Below are positions 32,270 through 42,766 of a DNA stretch of 64,000 bases, in pieces. The stretch is taken from contig NMRB01002854.1 of assembly GCA_002633025.1 (NCBI GenBank), positions 9,259 through 73,258 of the forward strand, given 5' to 3'. A program made the position numbers and the translations under genes. Within the stretch, counting starts at the first letter, position 1, and the number at the start of each line of letters is the position of its first letter. The stretch is from Notospermus geniculatus (taxonomy: Eukaryota; Nemertea; Pilidiophora; Heteronemertea; Lineidae). Under the pieces are notes generated by a model that ran no database searches, was not told the DNA's origin, and saw only the letters and a list, made by a program, of their open reading frames with translations.

Positions 32270-33445
32270 TTATTCCACAAAACCTGGTAATTCACTTTCC
32301 TCCACAAAGTTTTTCTCCACTTGACGCCATCCCTGAACCGCAAAGTTGGCCATAGCATCAGCCATCTTTACACCCTGATCCAGTTTATCACTCCTCGTGT
32401 AATGCTTCGCCGAGGACTCCGCAGCCCAACCAACATGTTGCATTACCCCCTCCAAAGTCTCCACACCCGTTGACGCCTTCCCTGCAGCCCGCACCGAAAT
32501 CGCGCACCCACTCCTTAGACTATGAGGTGTTTCACCTTCGTCGATGTTCAAAGACCTCAAGTAAAATTTCAACCTCTGATAAACTACTTCATAAGATAGA
32601 GGCCGATCTAAAACCTTGTTTCGATGAACGGGTCGAAACAGATATCCCGTCCTAAGGTCCACCCCCATATTCCTAGCCTTCCCCACATACGTCTCCAAAC
32701 CCTGAACTGGACACACCAAGGCCTCTTCACACCTAAATAGATGGAATATGTTAGGACTATCCACACGATGGGTTTTACCCCATGTATGTTTAATGAGCAG
32801 CCCCTTCTTCCCAGGTAACTCCCTTACCTCCTGAGCAAGCATAACGCCTACATCATGGGCGCGATCACCCCCAAAAAACATAAATTTCAATACCGCCTGG
32901 TCCCTGCTCAAGATAAACACTAACTTCGGTGAAATGGCCGACGTGTCCAACTGCCTATCGATGTACATAGAAATCAACCTCAATTTAGATATAAAAATAG
33001 GCTTAGCCTGGGTAATCATAACATGACCCTTACTCTGTTCTATTCTAACCTGCTTCAAATATATATCCACCTGTTCTGAAGACACTGGATTACCTTGTAA
33101 ACCAGACCAAACCCCCTTACGTCCAGCCTTCTCAAATATCGCCCTAATCTGTGAAACTTTCGTAACAGTGCCCAACGCCAGACGTGTGGGACATCGACAC
33201 GAAGGCTTCTTTTTCCCCATCTGCGGGCACCTCAAGTCATGTACCACCGTCCTACCCGATCTGTCCAACCACGCTAGGAATAAGCAAATATCATACGGGA
33301 TGCAATTTTGAACCGACTTCCCTAAACTGTCCAGGAAATATTCCAAATCCAATTGAATTTTTGATCTCCTTGACAAATAATTCGAAGCGAGATGAGTGTC
33401 CATCATGGTATCAACCCTCGCCTTCAAAGAAAATATGTCTATCAC
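32270..33445 (-). CDS. Ngaro/DIRS tyrosine recombinase
   Basis: 391 codons. Phage-integrase-type catalytic residues are in order: Arg in GGDRAHDVG, His and Arg in TPHSLRSG, His in QHVGWAAE and the Tyr nucleophile in AKHYTRSD. It would integrate the circular DNA intermediate without target duplication. An N-terminal SAM-like region (LASNYLSRRSKIQLDLEYF) precedes a Cys-containing insert (RCPQMGKKKPSCRCP). The first codon listed is GTG; upstream the frame is open and a CTGTTTTGCAG acceptor-like site lies at about 33470, so the start may be in an exon beyond the MITE. The frame is intact. Confidence 0.9.
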   Translation of the reverse strand: MIDIFSLKARVDTMMDTHLASNYLSRRSKIQLDLEYFLDSLGKSVQNCIPYDICLFLAWLDRSGRTVVHDLRCPQMGKKKPSCRCPTRLALGTVTKVSQIRAIFEKAGRKGVWSGLQGNPVSSEQVDIYLKQVRIEQSKGHVMITQAKPIFISKLRLISMYIDRQLDTSAISPKLVFILSRDQAVLKFMFFGGDRAHDVGVMLAQEVRELPGKKGLLIKHTWGKTHRVDSPNIFHLFRCEEALVCPVQGLETYVGKARNMGVDLRTGYLFRPVHRNKVLDRPLSYEVVYQRLKFYLRSLNIDEGETPHSLRSGCAISVRAAGKASTGVETLEGVMQHVGWAAESSAKHYTRSDKLDQGVKMADAMANFAVQGWRQVEKNFVEESELPGFVE

Positions 33446-33492
33446 ACTGGACTTCTTAGAACCATCGTCTGCAAAACAGAAAATAGACTCAA

Positions 33493-34246
33493 TAGTCCAG
33501 TAAATTTAAGCAAAAATTCGGGCGAACCGGGAACAAATTGCAACAGAAGGTTTTTTTGCTTTAAATGTTTTATTAGGTCACCTTGGACATCATATCCAAA
33601 ATCCGCCAAAATCGGACGGCGGGAACCCACTTAATTTGCATATTCAATTTTGTGAACTGACTTTAACGTTGGACGCTGATGGACGCAAGAGCTGAGCTTT
33701 GTACAGGAGAGTGGGACCCAATGCACAGCTAACTTTGTAACGGTTGGATTTACACCCCATAAATGTATTACCAACAGATAGAAATATGGTGCCTCCGAAC
33801 CAGACAAACACATTCTCAATTGTTTTTAGTCGTTATGTACTAAGATATGATGCTTTTTATATAAATTAACACAAAAATGGGTCAAAATGCATAAAATGTC
33901 AATTTCGATTAGGTAGCCGCTTAAAACGTCCAAAGAATAGGCTTAGTTGATTCCGAGGTACCATGTTTCTATGTTTTGGTAATACATTTATGGGGTGTAA
34001 ATCCAACCGTTACGAAGTTAGCTGTACATCGGGTCCCACTCTCCTGTACAAAGCTCAGTTGTTGCGTCCATCGGCGTCCAACGTTGAAGCCAGTTCACAA
34101 AATTGAATATGCAAATTAAGTGGGTTCCCGCCGTCCGATTTTGGGGGATTTTGGATATGATGTCCAAGGTGACCTAATAAAACATTTAAAGCAAAAAACC
34201 TTCTGTTGCAATTTGTTCCCGGTTAATTCCTAGATTTACTGGACTA
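33493..34246. mobile_element. 750-bp long-inverted-repeat MITE, TSD TA
   Basis: The ends GTCCAGTAAAT (33495) and ATTTACTGGAC (to 34244) are flanked by TA. The inverted arms run about 250-270 bp on each side (AACCGGGAACAAATTGCAAC near 33530 and its complement near 34220) around a ~200-bp unique core. It sits between the tyrosine recombinase and the RT of the Ngaro element. A related end lies at about 60361-60385. No ORF of note. Confidence 0.82.
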
Positions 34247-34275
34247 CAACCACAACACACACAAATCTATAACGA

Positions 34276-35814
34276 TTATACAAGCTTCAGTCTCGCAGCA
34301 ACCAACGGCTGCCGTAACGCACTAGACTTATAACCCTGCGGAGAAGGTGTCTCGAGGATATAGTCTCCTTTCTCCCCTAAACGGTGCACTTCAACAGCCA
34401 CACTAAGCAACAGAGGCCACCAAGCAGGCAACGGGGACAACACAGGTAGGATCAAGGTTACATTCAACGGCCTAGGGTTCTCATTCAACAGGAACGCCAA
34501 AACAGATGCCACCAAGCAAAAAGGCGGAAAGCCATAGTAATTCTCCTCAGAATTCAAGACTTGGGAAAAAAGATTAACCCCTTTGGAACAAGGTAAGGGC
34601 CACGGAGTGTAGTGTGGCAACGGGCTGCCATCCGCACCCACCATCGCATTGGAGTCCAATGCCATTAAATCGAAGGTGTGGTGACCAAACAACTGCTGAA
34701 CCTTATCCCACGTCAACGACGACAACCTAGAATCACCCAAAGACAAACGTCTTGAAGCCGCGTCCGCTGGGTTGGACGACGACTCGACAAACACTAGTTT
34801 CAAGTCACAATTTTGACTCGCCACCAATTGAAAAATTCCTTTAACCAACCTCAGCAGCTCCCTGTCCTTACAACCCTGCTTCTCCCACGTTTTCACGACC
34901 GCTTGGTTGTTCACTAACACATCCACCCTCTTGTCTTTGATTCTGTCCCCCAAGGCCAACAAGGTTTTAAAGAGCGCATCAGCTTCCTTCAAATGTATCG
35001 GACGCTTATCATCAGTAGACCAAAAATCGCTTACGACTTCCTGACCAGAAATTTTCGCTCCCCAAGCAAAACCACTCGCATCCGTAGCTAGCTGCAAATC
35101 CGTATGTCGCTCCCCTCTCCACTTGGCCCTGGTGGGATGATCATCCATGAACTGCCAAAATTCAATCTCCTCCCTCAAATCACCCTGCACTCTAATCTCC
35201 CTCATAGTTGCTGCTGCCCGACCTATTTCACCTGCCATAACCCTAATGTACAGCGAAGCTGCTGGCACACAAAGACGCATTGAATTACATTTTCCCAAAA
35301 ATTTCTGCAGTGTCTTTACCGGCACAGTCTCTGATGACAATATGGATTCTCGCAATTCCCTAAATCTTGTCTTCTTTCTCTCGGGGATCTGAAACTCCCT
35401 CGTCTCGGACAAGACAATGAGACCCAAGTTTTCTAACTGCTGAGTTGGAAACCATACAGACTTAAGAAATTCTATGGTGAATCCCAAGACCGACAGTACA
35501 GCTGAATTAAAGAAAATGGACAACCCAGTTTGGGCCAACCTCGGAAAAGTCGCATTCCGCTTTGGCCCCAAGAAACGGTCATCAATGTACTGTAAAGTAA
35601 CCATACCCTTGGCCCTCAAGAAAGTCGTCACCTGCATATCGACCGTTTGATAAACAAACGGACTCTCTTTCCACCCAAATGGTAAGCATCTATACTGCAT
35701 ATACCAACCTCCAAATTCTAGACCAAAAAATGTCCGAGACCTTTCCGATAGGAATATACCTAGATAAGCGGGTTTTTCGTCCGAAGCAGCCATGAAATCC
35801 CCTTGCTGAATCAT
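34276..35814 (-). CDS. Ngaro/DIRS reverse transcriptase-RNase H, C-terminal part
   Basis: The frame runs to the Gypsy insertion at 35830; the N-terminal part is at 56458-57119. RT motifs: GWYMQYRCLPFGWKESP and the catalytic LQYIDDRF. The DIRS-type connection and RNase H follow (LQLATDASGFAWGAKI; HLKEADALF; VLVNNQAVVKTW), then the conserved tail TFDLMALDSNA. It copies element RNA into DNA. The reading frame on the two sides of the Gypsy is in phase once one TSD copy is discounted, so the split is due to the insertion alone. Confidence 0.9.
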   Translation of the reverse strand: MIQQGDFMAASDEKPAYLGIFLSERSRTFFGLEFGGWYMQYRCLPFGWKESPFVYQTVDMQVTTFLRAKGMVTLQYIDDRFLGPKRNATFPRLAQTGLSIFFNSAVLSVLGFTIEFLKSVWFPTQQLENLGLIVLSETREFQIPERKKTRFRELRESILSSETVPVKTLQKFLGKCNSMRLCVPAASLYIRVMAGEIGRAAATMREIRVQGDLREEIEFWQFMDDHPTRAKWRGERHTDLQLATDASGFAWGAKISGQEVVSDFWSTDDKRPIHLKEADALFKTLLALGDRIKDKRVDVLVNNQAVVKTWEKQGCKDRELLRLVKGIFQLVASQNCDLKLVFVESSSNPADAASRRLSLGDSRLSSLTWDKVQQLFGHHTFDLMALDSNAMVGADGSPLPHYTPWPLPCSKGVNLFSQVLNSEENYYGFPPFCLVASVLAFLLNENPRPLNVTLILPVLSPLPAWWPLLLSVAVEVHRLGEKGDYILETPSPQGYKSSALRQPLVAARLKLV

Positions 35815-35830
35815 TAAAGGGACTAAAGCC

Positions 35831-36014
35831 TGTAATGATTTTGTTTACTTGAATGACGGAGACAACCACTGAGTTCTGTTTCAGATTGACATCGGTAACT
35901 TTTATTTGAGGCGCCATGAACATAGTCTGAAGACATGTGTGTAGGTGGCAGCACCTACCGGTGAACTACAGTCTGTTACAAAATCACATGGCACAAGGAA
36001 CCAACATCATTACA
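35831..36014 (-). repeat. Outer 3' LTR of the composite Gypsy
   Basis: 184 bp; TG...CA ends at both borders. By eye it is the same as the interrupted 5' LTR. Confidence 0.92.
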
Positions 36015-36232
36015 CCTTCCTTTCTCAAAAAACAAAGTGACAACAATAAATGAAAATAAAACAACATTACATGAACTTGTCATATATATCAGCACATACA
36101 TATGTAGTTGGCTGTTGGACCACTGATGAAGAACTAAACTGAAAATAGTAACTTTCTATTGAAATAAGACCTAGGTAGGCCTACTAAGGAATACAAGTAG
36201 GCATATGACTTGTACATGTACACACTTCACAA

Positions 36233-36478
36233 TCATTCAATCAACCTTTCTGGTGGGCACCCTTTGTTACTCCTGGCAGATCTCCTAGGACCTGGAGTGC
36301 TCATATTTCCACAAGCAACCTGAGTACTGGTATCAGTATTAGACATACCACTGAGAGTAGGCCAACTGCCTGAGTCTGAAATTTGCCCCTGAGTCACATT
36401 CTCACCAACATCATCTCCTGACTGCGCACAACCATTTGACATTCCACTATTGACAGTACTTGGTGCATGTACACTCAT
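36233..36478 (-). pseudogene. Pol C-terminal tail fragment (outer copy)
   Basis: An 81-codon frame, SVHAPSTVNSGMSNGCAQSG...PRRSARSNKGCPPERL, nearly the same as the tail at 37304-37550. It directly adjoins the outer 3' LTR side and breaks off at 36478. The next 354 bp (36479-36832) match nothing else that I recognise here. Confidence 0.8.
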
Positions 36479-36832
36479 GGAAAAAAGTAAATGGACAGCA
36501 GTTTTTTTTTAATATCTCCAAACCATTGCGATGTAGGAGACTGAGCCTAACATATGTGATAGCAAATCTTCCTGGCTATCTGATGACATCAAAGTCCAGA
36601 AAATCCGGCGAAAGCCACCTTTATTCTACCTGAGCGTGATGAGTCCTGTATGTTGTGTTCTTGTGTTTCTTACTTGTTCAAACGAACCCGTCGTATAACT
36701 CTCCCGCCTCCGATATTAGAGTTGGACCACAGGTGGTTCAGGTTGACTGGGTGGTGGCAGCGTTTTCCCAGAAGTCAGAAGAGAGAGTTAGTATTAATTA
36801 CGTGAACTGGTCAGCATTTGACGACTTATGAC

Positions 36833-37015
36833 TGTAATGATTTTATTTACTGGAATGACGGAGACAACCACTGAGTTCTGTTCAGATTGACATCGGTAGC
36901 TTTTATTTGAGGCGCCTTGAACATAGTCCAAAGACACGTGTGTAGGTGGCAGCACCTACCGGTGAACTACAGTCTGTTACAAAATTACATGGCAGTGGCA
37001 ACCAACATCATTACA
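36833..37015 (-). repeat. Second, more diverged LTR of the same Gypsy family
   Basis: 183 bp, TGTAATG...CATTACA, differing from the outer LTRs at about ten positions. It is the 3' LTR of the inner, older copy; no matching 5' LTR or TSD is present. Confidence 0.88.
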
Positions 37016-37303
37016 CCTTCCTTTCTCAAAAGACAAATTGATAACAACAAATGAAAATAAAACAACATTACATGAACTTGTCATATAACAGCACATACAT
37101 ATGTAGTTGGCTGCTGGACCATCCACTGATGAAGAATTAAACTGAAAATAGTAACTTTCTATTGAAATAAGAGTTAAGGAATACAAGTATAGGCATATGA
37201 CTTGTAGGATCCGGCACACAATTACTGTTTTCTCTGTGAGCTTCCAATTCTCAGACTTGTACATTCAAACACTTTTAGTTACCTGCAAGTACATGTACAC
37301 ACT

Positions 37304-37922
37304 TCACAATTTTTCAATCAACCTTTCTGGTGGGCACCCTTTATTACTCCTGGCAGATCTCCTAGGACCTGGAGTGCTCGTATTTCCACAAGCAACCTGA
37401 GTACTGGTATCAGTATTAGACATACCACTGAGAGTAGGCCTACTGCCTGAATCTGAAATTTGCCCCTGAGTCACATTCTCACCAACATCAACTCCTGACT
37501 GCGCACAACCATTTGACATTCCACTATTGACAGTACTTGGTGCATGTACCAGGGGAGACTGTAATTCTGTGTCTGGAACAGGCACACTTTCTACTTGGGT
37601 CTGAGGAGCAAACGTTTCTTGAGTTGCAAGCAGGTCAACTCTGTTCCTCCTGTACTTTGCACCAAATTCTGTCTCTACAACATGATCTGGGAGCCACCTT
37701 GCTGACAACTGTAGCCTTAACTGACCACTGTTTAGTTTTGTGATCCCGAACTCTGACTGAATCACCAACATGAAGCTCTGGTAATGGTCTGGCACATCTA
37801 TCATGATACACTTTCTGTTTCACTCTTTGTTGTGTCTTGATTTTAACAATTTGTTCTGAGTCCCTTGTTTTCAACATTTTCTTCGTGATAGGCAAATTTG
37901 AGCGCAATCTTCTGCCCATCAA
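37304..37922 (-). pseudogene. Inner Gypsy pol C-terminus, frameshifted
   Basis: Two overlapping frames. One has VYHDRCARPLPELHVGDSVR, the chromodomain-like/GPY-side linker after integrase. The other (37804-37304) has LQLSARWLPDHVVETEFG and the Ser/Thr-rich tail ending PPERLIEKL. A one-base shift near 37740 separates them. Confidence 0.8.
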
Positions 37923-38893
37923 AAGCTCAGCAGGTGAATAACTATCAACAACAGAGTTGTCCTGTACGACAAAAGACCAAGAAATGGATCTTCACCAGTG
38001 TGCTCAGATTTCTTCAGAATATTCTTTACAGTTTGCACTGTTTTCTCAACTTGTCCATTTGATTGTGGAAACAATGGACTGGACGTGTTGTGACGAAAAT
38101 CCCAATCAGTTGCAAACTGGACAAACTCTGCACAATCAAAGCATGGGCCATTATCAGAGAATAACTCCAAAGGTACACCATGTCTGGAGAACAGGCTTTT
38201 TAGACCAGTTATCACTGCTCTACTTGTCTGACTGCTCATCCTTACAACTTCTGGATAACAAGAATAGCAATCAACGACTATGAGATAGTCCTTTCCCTTA
38301 CTTTTACCTAGATCTGTAGCGACCTTTTGCCAAGGACCATCAGGTACTGCATGGGGAATCAAGGGTTCTGATGTCTGTTTGCTTCTGTGTGTCAAGCATG
38401 CATCACAAAGCTTGACTTTGTTCTCGATATCTTTGTTGATCAACGGCCAAAATACAGACATCCTAGCTCGTTTCTTGCATTTTTCTATACCAAGGTGTCC
38501 AGTGTGCAACTTGTCTAGGATTTCTTTCCTCAGACTCAATGGTACAATTACTCTGTTACTTTTCATTATGACTTCATTCACAACAGGGAGTTCATCTCTC
38601 ACATTCCAGTAAGGCAACAAGTCCTTGGAACACTGAGCTCTATCATTTGGCCACCCATTAACAATGACTGTTCGAAGTGCCACTAGAGTTTCATCCTTAT
38701 TAGTTTCACACCGAATCTCTTCAAACTTTCTATCTGACACTGGAGTGTACTGGATGACACTATCAACATGTGCATTTACCTTTCTTTCGAGCTCACCGTC
38801 ACCCTGAACGGGTAAGAAGTTGCGACTGAATGCATCTGCAGTGAACATATATCTACCTGGTGCATACTGTAGATCAAAATCATAATGCTGCAA
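37919..38893 (-). pseudogene. Inner Gypsy integrase
   Basis: Starts in the end of RNase H (LQYAPGRYMFTADAFSR). The HHCC finger is HTGHLGIEKCKKRAR with CDACLTH. The catalytic core has D in VATDLGKSKGKDYL, D in LFSDNGPCFD and E in NGQVEKTVQT. The frame is lost at about 37930. It is part of a defective copy. Confidence 0.85.
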
Positions 38894-39368
38894 TCTCAGC
38901 CTTAGTCTCTGCTATCTAGCTGGACAATCATTCAATGGCTTGTTGAAAATAGCAAGAAGTGGCTTGTGATCGGTGTCTATTTCTATTTCTATATGCCTCC
39001 CAAACACAAACTGATGAAACCTTTCACATGCAAAGGCAATTGCTAGAGCTTCTTTTTCAATCTGAGCATACCTAGGCCTTGCATTTCACTTGTGGTCAAT
39101 GAATGGTCTATTTCGCATTCCAAACATTCCTTTCATGTTACCTCTAGGTTGAGTCAGACTATACATACTGTAGATCAAAATCATAATGCTGCAATCTCAG
39201 CCTTAGTCTCTGCAATCTAGCTGGACAATCATTCAATGGCTTGTTGAAAATAGCAAGAAGTGGCTTGTGATCGGTGTCTATTTCTATATGCCTCCCAAAC
39301 ACAAACTGATGAAACCTTTCACATGCAAAGGCAATTGCTAGAGCTTCTTTTTCAATCTGAGCATACCT
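38863..39368 (-). repeat. About 205-bp internal duplication in RNase H
   Basis: 38863-39072 and about 39163-39368 are near-identical copies of the RNase H segment (FACERFHQFVFGRHIEI, HKPLLAIFNKPLND). They are separated by about 90 bp of unrelated sequence. This disrupts the pol frame. Confidence 0.88.
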
Positions 39369-40394
39369 TTGCTCACACTCAGACATTGCTCTGGATGCAT
39401 ATGCCACCGGTAACCTGTTCTGTTTCTCAAGTGAATCACACTGTAACAAGACAGATCCCAAGCCACCCTTGGATGCATCTGTTGATATTTTCACCGGTTT
39501 GTTGATATCATAAAATTGCAGGACTGGTTCACTTGAAATCACGCCTTTCAACTCAGACCAAGATTTCTCTTGTTCAAGATCCCAAGCCACCCTTGGATGC
39601 ATCTGTGGATATTTTCACCGGTTTGTTGATATCATAAAATTGCAGGACTGGTTCACTTGAAATCACGCCTTTCAACTCAGACCAAGATTTCTCTTGTTCA
39701 TTTTCCCATTTCCACTGAATCTTTTTGTCCAGTAGCGATCTCAGTGGTGCAGATCTGCAGGACAGGTCAGGAATGAATCTTGCGAGATAGTTGACCATTC
39801 CTAGGAAACTTAGTAACTCAGTACGATTTGTAGGACGAGCCAGTTTTGTGATGGCTTCCACCTTTCGTTCATCGGGCTTGAGACCGTCAGCAGTATACCT
39901 ATCCCCAATGAACGTAATTTCACTTACGCCAAGCACGCATTTGTCAAGATTGAATCTCAACCCATTTTTCTAGCTATTTCAAAGACAAGATGCAGTCTCT
40001 TGTCATGTTCAATCTTGGTCTGAGCGTGAACAGCAATATCATCTTGGGAAACCTCAACACCCTCTATGTTTGCAAATATCTCAGCCATCTTCCTTTGAAA
40101 AATCTCACTAGCACAAGAAATACCGAATGGCAATCTCAGATATCGATACCTTCCATATGGGGTGTTGAAGGTAGTGAGATAGGAACTGGCCTCATCTAGT
40201 TGTAGTTGCCAATAACCACTTCGACAATCTATCTTGGAAAAATACTTGCTACCGGCAAATTCAGCAGAGATTTCTTCACGTGTCGGGAGTTTAAAATGCT
40301 TTACAGCCTTGTTCAAATTTCTTGGATCAAGACATACTCTAATCTGACCATTTAGTTTGTTTACTACAACTAGAGAGTGAACCCACTTTGACAA
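39159..40394 (-). pseudogene. Inner Gypsy RT and RNase H
   Basis: Three frames in series. RT: IRVCLDPRNLNKAVKHFKLP, FSKIDCRSGYWQLQLDE, LRLPFGISCASEIFQRKM and the catalytic box VSQDDIAVHA (YxDD expected). Thumb/connection: FNLDKCVLGVSEITFIGD. RNase H: KISTDASKGGLGSVLL, VAYASRAMSECEQRYAQIEK. Frameshifts lie near 40390 and 39960, and a 124-bp tandem duplication at 39452-39701 lies within the RNase H start. It is clearly inactive. Confidence 0.88.
39452..39701 (-). repeat. 124-bp tandem duplication in RNase H
   Basis: GATCCCAAGCCACCCTTGGA begins near 39453 and again near 39578. The copies are almost identical, so the same TDASKGGLGS-coding DNA occurs twice in a row. Confidence 0.88.
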
Positions 40395-41612
40395 TCACAT
40401 TCATGGATTCAATGCGGTCTAATTCTGCCCTAAGCTTGTCATTGAGCCCAAATGGTACCTTCCTACAGGGTTCCACTACCGGCTGTACATCATCACGTGT
40501 TTTGATGGACACCTGACCTGGCAAACAACCCAGGCCCGTGAAAACATCTTGATACTCTGTAAAGAACTTACTGTAGTCTGCTGATGTTGCAGTGACTGCA
40601 AAAACTCGTTTGACAAGACAGAGTATCTCACAAGAATTTCTGCCAAGAATGGGGACTACATCATCAGTACAAATGACAAACATGCTCTTACACTCAAGTC
40701 CATTGACTTTGAGGGACAAAACCGCATTTCCTTTCACAGGAATGTTACCACCATCGTAGGCTGTCAGCTTTACCTTACAATCATGGATGTTTGCACGTGT
40801 TTTGAGCTGCGCAAAGTCCTTTGCACTGAGAATGTTCACGTCACTCCCTGTGTCGAGTTTCATCGGAACGATTGTGTTGTTGACAGTTACTGGAACGATC
40901 CACGGTTTGGACGAGTCCTTCGAGTCGACGGTTTGCGATTCGATCACGTCAATTTCGAAATCCTCAACGTTGTCATCCTCGGGAATCTCTGACTTGTCAA
41001 TGACATGAACCTTTTGCGAACCAGAAGCCCCACCAGCACCAGAATTTGTACCACGAGTGCCAGCTTTAGCTCGACAACATCTACTGAAATGGTTTCCTTT
41101 ACCACACGCATTACACTGTTTTCCTATGGCTGGACATTTTCCACCGGCATGCTGAGGAAAGCCACAACGACCACATTTCTGTCCAGAAGCCAAGTCATCA
41201 CGAGCTGGATACGACGAATACGAGCCACGTCCACGTCCTCTGTTACCACGTTCAGCACCAGTGACAGCATCCACATTTGCAGGGATCTCCTCGTTTTGCA
41301 ACGTTTTCATGTGTTGAGTTGAAGCTTCGTGTGCTTTACACATGTCAACACATTTATCGAGCTTCGAATCTGGGTCTCGCAACAGTCTGGCCCTCAACGA
41401 GTCATCTTTCACCCCTTCAACGATACGGTCTTTGAGAATAGTGTCTTTCAGGTCACCATACTCACAGTTTTTGATCAAGATACGCAGGTCAGTGACATAC
41501 TGATCAAATGTTTCACCGGTTTTCTGTGCCCTGCTGTTGAATCTATGGCGTTCCAACGTGACAATTCCATTTGGGGTACAGTACTGCTCGAACTTATCAC
41601 ACAGACGGTTTT
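40339..41612 (-). pseudogene. Inner Gypsy gag (5'-truncated) with protease
   Basis: The open frame starts formally at 41556, but gag homology (LCDKFEQYC, then the RHRFNSRAQKTGETFDQYV block) reaches about 41612, where it stops abruptly at the foreign DNA. Two zinc knuckles: CGRCGFPQHAGGKC and CNACGKGNHFSRCC. Protease: MKLDTGSDVNILS and PILGRNSCE. The frame then enters the RT N-terminus (DKLRAELDRIESMNV) and is lost. About 60-70 residues of gag are missing between this piece and the gag start at 54404. Confidence 0.88.
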
Positions 41613-41854
41613 CAAGATGGCGGCATAGGCAGTAACGGCCTTACGGTGCGGAGGTTTTATTTCGCTTTTTCTAACGCAACCCACCAAGTACTTCGTATTT
41701 TTTGGTGCTCTTACTTATTATGAATATGCCAAGAACACTTCAAGGAATAAAGGACGCCAAAGCGCGAACCATAGAGGAGTTAGAAGCGGTAGTTTTGCAA
41801 CATCCAGGGCCGACCGCAGAGAAAGTCCGATAATGCTACTGCCGCCTATCGGCG

Positions 41855-42248
41855 GTTAGTTACGCTGAAAGGGTAAATGTCGTCCTGGGTATATACAAAG
41901 ATTACCCAGGATCTCAATCTTCACAAAAACAATACCCTGGGTGTAGTTTCGGTAGCTGAACATCACCCAGCACCCGCAATCAGTGCCTACGAACGAGTCC
42001 TATTCAGAAATCGCGTGGAATCTCGCGGTCTCGCGCCGCGGTACTTGTTGAGTGTAGCTGTTCATGACATTCCTCAGGCGGTCACGTGCCCACGGGCGAG
42101 ATAACCACGAATCCAAGTGTCATTTGACGATGCTGGGTGATGTTCGGCCACCGAAACTACACCCAGGGTATTGTTTTAGTGAAGATTGAGATCCTGGGTA
42201 ATCTTTGTATATACCCAGGACGACATTTACCCTTTCAGCGTTAGTTAC
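41855..42248. mobile_element. Mutator-type MITE, 376 bp, 9-bp TSD
   Basis: The element 41864-42239 begins GCTGAAAGGG and ends CCCTTTCAGC. It has inverted arms of about 118 bp (TGTCGTCCTGGGTATATACA and so on) and is flanked by exact GTTAGTTAC at 41855-41863 and 42240-42248. A 9-bp duplication is characteristic of the Mutator superfamily. It sits inside a weaker palindrome (CGACCGCA...CGGCGGTT at about 41810-41856 versus its complement at about 42273-42320), so it entered an older foldback sequence. Confidence 0.9.
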
Positions 42249-42766
42249 AGCGCATTTTCCCAACAACTATTAAACCGCCGATAGGCACCGAAAGCACTAT
42301 CGTACTTTCTGTGCGGTCGCCGCAGGTTCTTACAAACTCGTCCCCAGTGGGTTTACGTTCCTACAACACCACTGGAAAGGGCTGACGACTTCAGGAATAC
42401 GGCGCATGCGCGATATACTAATTTTGAGGCGAATCACACCGAAGCTGGCACCCGCGGTTTGATGTTCTCAAGTAAACTATTCGTTTGAAATTGCTCTAAT
42501 ACTCAAACAACTTCGTGTTTTGGGTGTATTATATGGCTTTTTAGGCATATATGATCTTTTTCAGTCATCGAAGAACGAAATATTGTGGGAAACAAACATT
42601 TTGGCACGCGGCCAGCGGTTGTCCAGAAATTTTGGACAAGTCGCCAGCCCTTTCCAGAGATATCCTCGGATGAGGTAGATCTGGGTACGAGATTGAGGTT
42701 CTTAGTGGGACAGCCATGTAAATTGTTCCATTTTAACACACTGACAGCTGCATTTATCATTTTCAG

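Noticed and set aside
41721-41834. 37-codon ORF starting MNMPRTLQG
   Set aside because: Short, partly inside a palindrome, and with no recognisable domain.
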